Assembly (NCBI RefSeq): GCF_001940565.1
Contig: NZ_LTDM01000015.1
Span: 1-36,661, forward strand
DNA: 36,661 bases
Source: Tissierella creatinophila DSM 6911
GTDB taxonomy: Bacteria > Bacillota > Clostridia > Tissierellales > Tissierellaceae
Reading direction: 5' to 3'
Positions 31,836 through 36,661 of the stretch are shown in pieces (the stretch's first letter is position 1; every line of letters starts with the position of its first letter). Position numbers and translations under genes: made by a program. A model generated the notes under the pieces. It had not been told where the DNA came from. It did not search any database and saw only the letters and a program-made list of their open reading frames with translations.

Positions 31836-33518
31836 CTACCATCCCATTTTCTTTAGATATTCTTCTGTTGATTTTTCTGTATCAAATATAACTTCTCCAT
31901 TATTAAATATAGTTCTTGATAGCCCCATAAGCAGTGCTACAATACCATCTATCTTATTTTTAGCTTTAGATTTATCGTACTTTATATTTCCTGCTGCATC
32001 TTCTGTAGCTACTACATTTTTTGCCATCCAGGTTAAAACTTCATTGTTTGCTATTATTAATCTTCCATCTAATAATAAAATCTCCAGGTCACGAATGACT
32101 GGAGACATTGATTTATAACCTTGCCCAAAAGGTGCTATAGTATATTTCTTTTCTAATCTACTTCTTACATCTCCACTTCCCCATCTATCAAAGGCAATTT
32201 CAGCTATATTTATTTGATAAGTATTTATTATATGGTCTATATTATTAAACAGTTCCTCATTGTCTACATAATATCCATTTAAGCCTATTAGTTGCTTATT
32301 CCTTACCCACATATCATATCTTACATTATCCCGTTCAGAACGCTCTAAAAGTGTTTCTGTGGGAGTAAATAAGAGAGGGTAAACTATATATTTATCTCTT
32401 GCTTCATCATAAAACGTCATAACAAAAGCTATTATATCTTGAATATAAGCCATATCGAGCCCACAATATGCTGTCATTCCTCTTAAATCATCTAAGGATA
32501 TATCTTGTAGGCAAGCTTCCCATCTCTTTATATCAATAGCACCTTCGCCATCTAAAGCTACGTGTTGATTAAGGTAAAGTCTTCTCGCCTGCGGTTCTAA
32601 GGTCTTTATCCTACTAGCTTTTAACATAAAATCTTTTAAGTCTTTAAGTTTTCTAAATATAGATAATGCAGGGTTGGATTTATACCATTGTTCCTCATCC
32701 ATTAAGTCGCATTCTTTATCAGCTTCATATATGGCAGAGTAAAATGATTCATCTTCTACTTCTCCATTTTCTACATCTTTAGCATAGTTATACATTTGCA
32801 TTTCTAGATTATGAGGGTCTTCTCCACTAGATGCAGTAGTTGTCATAAAAAGTAAAGGATCATCCCAAAGCCCCATACCAGTTCTTAATTTGGTGTAGGC
32901 TTCATTATTTTTATATTCGTGAATTTCATCTAGAATAACTAAGTAAGAAGCATATGAGTCAAGGTTGGCCCCATCATTTGCTAATACTCTCAAAGTACTA
33001 TTTGTAGATTTCCTGAACATTTCTCTCTTTGATTCTGTTATTTTTACATGTTTTCTAAGAGTAGAATTGTTATTTATCATCAACTGCATTGTTTTAAACA
33101 GGTTTGTAGCTTGTTTTATGTCATTAGCTACTATGATATATTCAGCTCCAAAAGTAGGATCTGTAAAATATAAATAAACTGCTATCCAGGAGACTAAAGA
33201 TCCTTTACCATTTTTTCTAGAAATATCTAAAAGAGCTTCTCTATACCTTCTTCTATTATTTTCTTTATCTTTTACACATAGAATTTCAGATGTATGAATG
33301 AATTGAAATCTTAAAGGTTGTATTTTTTGTCCCTTGACTCCTTTATCTAATTCTAACTTAGTTATAAAAGTATAAAACTTCCTGGCTTCTTCTTCATCAT
33401 AATAGTATTTATCAGATTCCCATTTTACTTTTAGTTCCTCGATTAATTCATCTAAGTCATATTGAGTTTGTTCCCGAATGTGTTTGTTTTTTAAGTCTTC
33501 AGAATTATATAGTGTCAT
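31836..33518 (-). CDS. terL: Terminase large subunit
   Basis: This 560-residue packaging motor and nuclease has the ATPase domain with the variant Walker A SRKNGKGSL (about 93-101) and Walker B LVILDEIHEY (about 198-207), then DDPLLFMTTTASSG (coupling motif, about 218-231). The RNase H-like nuclease is indicated by AYCGLDMAYIQDIIAFVM and AFDRWGSGDVR. The ATG overlaps the TerS stop by 4 bases. It belongs to the Terminase_1 group, common in HK97-like siphophages that use cos ends. Confidence 0.95.
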   Translation of the reverse strand: MTLYNSEDLKNKHIREQTQYDLDELIEELKVKWESDKYYYDEEEARKFYTFITKLELDKGVKGQKIQPLRFQFIHTSEILCVKDKENNRRRYREALLDISRKNGKGSLVSWIAVYLYFTDPTFGAEYIIVANDIKQATNLFKTMQLMINNNSTLRKHVKITESKREMFRKSTNSTLRVLANDGANLDSYASYLVILDEIHEYKNNEAYTKLRTGMGLWDDPLLFMTTTASSGEDPHNLEMQMYNYAKDVENGEVEDESFYSAIYEADKECDLMDEEQWYKSNPALSIFRKLKDLKDFMLKASRIKTLEPQARRLYLNQHVALDGEGAIDIKRWEACLQDISLDDLRGMTAYCGLDMAYIQDIIAFVMTFYDEARDKYIVYPLLFTPTETLLERSERDNVRYDMWVRNKQLIGLNGYYVDNEELFNNIDHIINTYQINIAEIAFDRWGSGDVRSRLEKKYTIAPFGQGYKSMSPVIRDLEILLLDGRLIIANNEVLTWMAKNVVATEDAAGNIKYDKSKAKNKIDGIVALLMGLSRTIFNNGEVIFDTEKSTEEYLKKMGW

Positions 33519-33889
33519 TTCGAAATCATAGATTCCATTTCAGGATCATCTGTATTATGGATTATAAACTCTTTAAGTTTCATTCTTTCCCGAGGGGTAA
33601 GAGTAAATTCTTTTATAAAGCTTAACATATTGCTCATTGCATTATTTGCTATAGAAATTTCGGGGATCTGTTGTCTGTAACCACTATCAGTCTGAAATGT
33701 TAACTTTTTAAACTTTTTTATTTCTTTTTCAGCTTGAATCCACCTTTGATAATTCATGCATAAAGCAAGTAAAGCTATCTCATCTCCCGTTTTCCACTTT
33801 CCTTCTTCAATCAGCATTTCAGCTATTGAATAGTATTTTTCTTTACCTGCTTTCAGTAATATTGCAGGTGGTTTTGGTATCTCTTTCAA
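33515..33889 (-). CDS. terS: Terminase small subunit, P27 family
   Basis: This 124-residue DNA-recognition subunit of the packaging terminase starts MKEIPKPPAILLKAGKEKYY and continues with LLIEEGKWKTGDEIALLALCMNYQRW-type helices and a C-terminal EFTLTPRERMKLKEFI, the pattern of the P27 family. It would bind the cos region next to its gene. The ribosome site is AGGGAGG-like, upstream in the GC-rich segment. Confidence 0.88.
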   Translation of the reverse strand: MKEIPKPPAILLKAGKEKYYSIAEMLIEEGKWKTGDEIALLALCMNYQRWIQAEKEIKKFKKLTFQTDSGYRQQIPEISIANNAMSNMLSFIKEFTLTPRERMKLKEFIIHNTDDPEMESMISK

Positions 33890-33896
33890 CTTTTAG

Positions 33897-34000
33897 ACCC
33901 CCTCCCTTCAAAAATAGCAAAAATTCTTACGCGTGATTGGGAACGCGCTTGTGCCGTGCAGGCTGGGAACTTCGTCCATCCCCCTACCCTTGCAGAAGTT
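33897..34000 (-). other. GC-rich segment, candidate cos site
   Basis: A stretch of about 70 bases (33929-33996) between HNH and TerS genes is near 60% GC in a roughly 30% GC neighbourhood. It has no reading frame, and contains two ACGCG copies (33930-33934 and 33943-33947) and a GTGCCGTGCA core. In HK97-like phages cos lies between HNH and TerS. No ends have been mapped, so this is positional inference. Confidence 0.5.
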
Positions 34001-34005
34001 TCAAT

Positions 34006-34440
34006 TTATATATTTACATCTTTAGTAATTAGAGTAAGCAGTAGACTCTGAGTTTCTTCTTTTAATTTATCTGATCTTTTATATTTATTATGCACCGACT
34101 GATGACAACTCTCACACAAACAAATTAAATTATTTAAATCAAAAGCTTTTGAAATATCTTCTTTAAGTTCAATGATGTGATGAACAGCTTGAGAACTTTT
34201 AATAGTTTTGTTACTTAAGCATAAGATACATAAGTTATTGTCCCTGAACTCTGCTCTTTGTTTAACTATAGTCCATTGCTTATTGTTATAAATCTTTTGT
34301 ATGCCTTCATCTCTTTGGTATCTATTATATAAACTATGCTTTGCCCTGTTGTCCTTACTATACAGTTCTTCACACTCTATACAACTCTTTAAATAATAGT
34401 CTATAAGCTTGCCACATCTACACATCTTCATCATAGCCAT
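34006..34440 (-). CDS. HNH endonuclease of the packaging module
   Basis: This 144-residue protein has a short N-terminal zinc-finger-like part (MCRCGK and CIEC) and then the HNH nuclease: CILC, HHIIE (the first His pair), LNNLICLCESCHQSVH (Asn and second His). HNH proteins next to TerS/TerL are required with the terminase for cos cleavage in HK97-like phages. I take ATG 34440, 8 bases after GGAG. The frame is open to 34518, but that start would overlap the upstream terminator and lipoprotein gene. Confidence 0.85.
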   Translation of the reverse strand: MAMMKMCRCGKLIDYYLKSCIECEELYSKDNRAKHSLYNRYQRDEGIQKIYNNKQWTIVKQRAEFRDNNLCILCLSNKTIKSSQAVHHIIELKEDISKAFDLNNLICLCESCHQSVHNKYKRSDKLKEETQSLLLTLITKDVNI

Positions 34441-34454
34441 GTAACCAACTCCAA

Positions 34455-34485
34455 TTAAAAAGAGACACCTGTGAAGGCATCTCTT
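34455..34485 (-). terminator. Terminator after the lipoprotein gene
   Basis: On the minus strand AAGAGATGCC pairs with GGTGTCTCTT (two G-T pairs) around a 6-base loop, followed by five T. It closes the lipoprotein transcript just before the HNH gene. Confidence 0.75.
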
Positions 34486-34495
34486 ATATGTTCTA

Positions 34496-35041
34496 CTATT
34501 GTCTTGTTCCGTTAACACTTACTGCTATCGCATGCATTGAACCCGTCTCTCCTACTACATTGTCTATTCCTTCAAAGTTTGAATAACCATTACCTGTAAG
34601 AGTTCCCCATACTTCTACTATATCTCCTTCTGATGCCTCAAACATATCATGTTGTATTGGCATTACATATCCTTTATCATTCCTTACCAACCATGCACTA
34701 GGATCTCCTATATTATTTTCTATAGTAGTAATTCCTACAATTTCACCTTTAAAGTAATAATCCATTCCCGTAAAGTCATGGTCTCCCTTTGTAACTAATA
34801 TAGTCCCTGGTCCTGCTGGATATTTTTCAGCATTTAACTCAGCATCTTTTTCCATGCTTGGTTCTTCTTCCAATTCAGTGTTTAGTTCTTCATCTTTATT
34901 TCCTTCTTCAATCTCATTTTCCACAGGTTCTTCTTCCATTACTTTATTAGCAGGTTCTTCTACCTGTGGTGTTGTATTCCCACATCCCACAACAGTAATT
35001 AATAAAGATAATATAAGTATTAATGCTAATATTTTTTTCAT
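34496..35041 (-). CDS. Lipoprotein with beta-barrel-like domain, phage cargo
   Basis: This 181-residue exported lipoprotein has signal peptide MKKILALILILSLLITVVGC, with the lipidated Cys20 after a V-V-G box, then an acidic Pro/Glu-rich spacer (about 25-70), then a domain of about 105 residues. The domain, GDHDFTGMDYYFKGEIVGI and then WLVRNDKGYVMPIQHDMFEA, GDIVEVWGTLTG, looks like an OB-type barrel. It should sit on the outer face of the membrane. The gene has its own extended -10 promoter and is bracketed by terminators, as typical of a moron expressed in the lysogen. A role in blocking other phages is inferred from context, not shown. Confidence 0.85.
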   Translation of the reverse strand: MKKILALILILSLLITVVGCGNTTPQVEEPANKVMEEEPVENEIEEGNKDEELNTELEEEPSMEKDAELNAEKYPAGPGTILVTKGDHDFTGMDYYFKGEIVGITTIENNIGDPSAWLVRNDKGYVMPIQHDMFEASEGDIVEVWGTLTGNGYSNFEGIDNVVGETGSMHAIAVSVNGTRQ

Positions 35042-35064
35042 ATATAATTCCCCCTTTCAACATC

Positions 35065-35094
35065 ATTATATCAAAATAGGAATTATTTACCATA
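35065..35094 (-). promoter_or_regulatory. Promoter of the lipoprotein gene
   Basis: On the minus strand an extended -10 element, TGATATAAT (35073-35065), lies about 25 bases before the ATG. A TGGTAA sequence 16 bases further up is a weak -35. Confidence 0.6.
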
Positions 35095-35105
35095 TAAAAT
35101 ATAAA

Positions 35106-35139
35106 AAACAAGCCGACTAAATAAATAGCCGACTCGTTT
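35106..35139 (-). terminator. Terminator upstream of the lipoprotein gene
   Basis: On the minus strand AAACGAGTCGGCTA pairs with TAGTCGGCTTGTTT (14 bp, with G-T pairs) around a 6-base loop, followed by T-rich sequence. It insulates the lipoprotein promoter from phage transcription upstream. Confidence 0.7.
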
Positions 35140-35216
35140 ATAAAAGGGGTATAAATATATTTCTACTTAATATCATATTAACACATCTATTTCGGATTAA
35201 ACGGATTATGTTAAAT

Positions 35217-35258
35217 ATTATATATATCTCTCGTCGTTGCCTCGTTGTTATCTCGTCG
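35217..35258 (-). promoter_or_regulatory. Three 11-bp iterons before a -10 box
   Basis: CGACGAGA, CAACGAGG and CGACGAGA (minus strand, starting at 35258, 35247 and 35236) recur at an exact 11-bp period, one turn of the helix. A TATAAT (35222-35217) lies just beyond, with no -35. The iterons cover the -35 position, as an activator site would. Confidence 0.5.
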
Positions 35259-35295
35259 GCTTTATTATTAGTTCATTTAATACTTGTGATGCGAC

Positions 35296-35976
35296 TTAAT
35301 TAAAGTCTAATAATAGATTAAGCTGCGATTGATGTTCACTCAATCTATCGGTAGCTGTTTCAAAATATCCTTTGTCGATTTCAAACCCCATATAGCTAAA
35401 CCCTAGGTCGTGACAAGCCATTAGGCTAGATGCACTTCCGACGTGAGTGTCAATTATCTTATCTCCTTTTTTTGCATAAGTTTTTAATAACCATTTATAT
35501 AAAGCCACAGGTTTTTGATTAGGATGTATTCTCAACTCCTTGTTTTTCATGTCCTCTTGTAACATTCCATTCCATCTGTACTTAAATTTTCTAACTGCAG
35601 TATTAAAGCTTGTCCATGCTAGTTCACAGTCTGCAAAGTCACCGCTATTGTCTTTATCCCACACTATCCAGCAACTACTATCAAAAGGTATCTTGCTTAT
35701 AAAATGATTAGCACCCCATATTATTTGATTTTGGCTAATTCTCATAAGTTCTTTAAAATACTTCTCAGCCGGAGCGCTTCTGTCATTCCCATGATAATCC
35801 TTGTAATCTTTCGCTATAGCCTTGTTACTCCTCGTTTTATTCTTGCCACCACTTTCTCCGATTCCATAAGGTGGGTCTATTATTGCTAGTTCAAAATATT
35901 TATCAGGTATTAATTTCATACCTTCCATACAATCCATGTTGTATAAATTATTTAACTCTAATTTCAAAATCTCCAC
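35296..35976 (-). CDS. DNA adenine/cytosine-N4 methyltransferase (orphan)
   Basis: This 226-residue amino-methyltransferase has the catalytic DPPYGIG motif near the N-terminus (about 34-40) and the AdoMet-binding part after it. There DTHVGSASSLMACHDLGFSYMGFE (about 177-200) is motif I and the flanking helix, the beta-class order. HPNQKPVALYKWLL precedes it. No restriction enzyme gene is adjacent, so it probably protects or marks phage DNA. The start could be GTG 35976 or TTG 35967. The ribosome site AAAGGA fits the latter better. Confidence 0.88.
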   Translation of the reverse strand: MEILKLELNNLYNMDCMEGMKLIPDKYFELAIIDPPYGIGESGGKNKTRSNKAIAKDYKDYHGNDRSAPAEKYFKELMRISQNQIIWGANHFISKIPFDSSCWIVWDKDNSGDFADCELAWTSFNTAVRKFKYRWNGMLQEDMKNKELRIHPNQKPVALYKWLLKTYAKKGDKIIDTHVGSASSLMACHDLGFSYMGFEIDKGYFETATDRLSEHQSQLNLLLDFN

Positions 35977-36006
35977 TTCCTTTACTTCGTACTTTAAACA
36001 TATTGT

Positions 36007-36270
36007 TCATCTGTCCCAATTCAATTTTTGCCCACAATGAAAACAATATTTAATCTTTCCTACCCCATGAATATCAGTTTTACAAACTGAACAGTGGGCT
36101 TTTCCATAGTCATAGATTTCAATTTTCTTTGGTACTCGTTTTTCCAATGCTACAATCCCTTCTGTTAAACCATATACTATGTCATGGTTTTCTTTTGATT
36201 TTGCGTTTTCATATAGCATATTTAGTGCTTTGAGTGCTGATTTTAAAGACTCTTTTGTATAATTATCCAT
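36007..36270 (-). CDS. Small zinc-ribbon phage protein
   Basis: This 87-residue protein has a helical N-terminus (MDNYTKESLKSALKALNM) and a C-terminal zinc ribbon of two CxxC knuckles, CSVCKTD and CFHCGQ, 16 residues apart. It is typical of small early phage proteins of unknown role. The start has AAAGGAGTG. It precedes the methyltransferase by 30 bases in the same orientation. Confidence 0.7.
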   Translation of the reverse strand: MDNYTKESLKSALKALNMLYENAKSKENHDIVYGLTEGIVALEKRVPKKIEIYDYGKAHCSVCKTDIHGVGKIKYCFHCGQKLNWDR

Positions 36271-36312
36271 TACTCTTCACTCCTTTAGTTAGTATGATTA
36301 TTGTTATGTTCA

Positions 36313-36552
36313 TTACCTAACCTCTACCTTCGTAATTCCATGTTCTACATAATCTCCACTTTCATCACTACTTTGTATGTGTCCATTTAACTTCTCCATA
36401 CTTGAAAACACTCCATCAAGCACAACTTCCTTATTTTCAATATACTCCTTCATCAATACAAAGACTTCTAAAGGCTCTTCTTTCCATCTCTCGTTAGCTA
36501 CATAGTCAACATGCCAACGTCCTCTGTCTCGCCACCGGAGTTTGTCAAGCAA
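36313..36552 (-). CDS. Phage hypothetical protein, N-terminus uncertain
   Basis: This frame of at least 79 residues reads RWHVDYVANERWKEEPLEVF and VLDGVFSSMEKLNGHIQSSD before ending at TAA 36313. It looks coding in its composition and charge pattern. The first available start, TTG 36552, has no ribosome site. The frame remains open upstream to a TAG at about 36648 with a sensible sequence (RQRLHINGKSETTEYIFYTK) but no start codon. Either a frameshift or an upstream part is missing. Function unknown. Confidence 0.5.
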   Translation of the reverse strand: MLDKLRWRDRGRWHVDYVANERWKEEPLEVFVLMKEYIENKEVVLDGVFSSMEKLNGHIQSSDESGDYVEHGITKVEVR

Positions 36553-36661
36553 GTTGTCGCATTTAGTATAAAAAATATATTCCGTTGTTTCCGATTTGCC
36601 ATTGATATGGAGCCTCTGCCTATATGGTTTTAGTACCTGAAGGCATGACTAATAAAGGTAC

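Larger units (their letters stand above)
13170..36661 (-). mobile_element. Siphovirus-type prophage (left end in window, right end cut off)
   Basis: A continuous block of minus-strand genes has the standard HK97-type order: HNH, TerS, TerL, portal, protease, capsid, connectors, tail tube, G/GT chaperone, tape measure, Dit, tail lysin-like, baseplate and lysis. It adjoins host spoVA genes at about 13.1 kb, where attachment-site-like repeats lie (13174-13236). The structural genes appear intact, so the phage may be functional. The integrase, main repressor and replication genes are not visible and should lie beyond the right edge. The exact left boundary is inferred. Confidence 0.9.

Overview
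The window is AT-rich (about 30% GC by eye) and comes from an endospore-forming, low-GC Gram-positive anaerobe-type genome, most likely class Clostridia. The evidence is a spoVA operon with five recognisable genes, strong AGGAGG ribosome sites, frequent TTG/GTG starts and long-stem terminators. The genus cannot be fixed from the sequence alone.

Positions 1-13,050 are host chromosome. In order they hold a cut-off membrane protein gene, a DUF1461-type membrane protein, an unlisted 57-codon gene with its own promoter and terminator, a decayed prophage scar (1187-2644) at the 3' end of yebC, yebC itself, a coupled pair of half-size TauE/SafE permeases, the hflX-yigZ-CoA-binding operon, a divergent class A penicillin-binding protein, and the convergent spoVA operon headed by an unlisted 57-residue membrane peptide. 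The scar is bounded by two 30-bp copies of the yebC 3' end that differ by one synonymous base. Inside it are the C-terminal end of a tyrosine integrase, a broken piece of a large terminase, a pair of repressor-type operators, and one intact coiled-coil gene built from 42-bp tandem repeats.

Positions from about 13,170 to the right edge are a second, largely intact siphovirus-type prophage. All its visible genes are on the minus strand, so it reads right to left: small early-type genes and a DNA methyltransferase; a lipoprotein cargo gene with its own promoter and terminator; HNH endonuclease; a GC-rich candidate cos site; small and large terminase, portal, ClpP-type protease and HK97-type capsid; head-tail connectors; tail tube; a G/GT chaperone pair with an A-AAA-AAC slippery site; tape measure; distal tail, tail-lysin-type and baseplate proteins, and an XkdX-like peptide; a two-TM membrane protein; then XhlA, endolysin and holin. 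Beyond lysis, next to the presumed attachment end, lies a plasmid/ICE-like block: an XRE regulator, a conjugative-type FtsK ATPase, a replication-relaxation-like winged-helix protein and an exported protein. No integrase for this prophage is visible, so its other end is outside the window.

The parts most worth a second look are the FtsK/replication-relaxation/exported-protein block with its operator-like upstream region; the yebC-end prophage scar; the two-TM gene whose start codon sits in a 9-bp inverted repeat; the lipoprotein cargo gene; and a precise 11-bp triple iteron just upstream of a -10 box.
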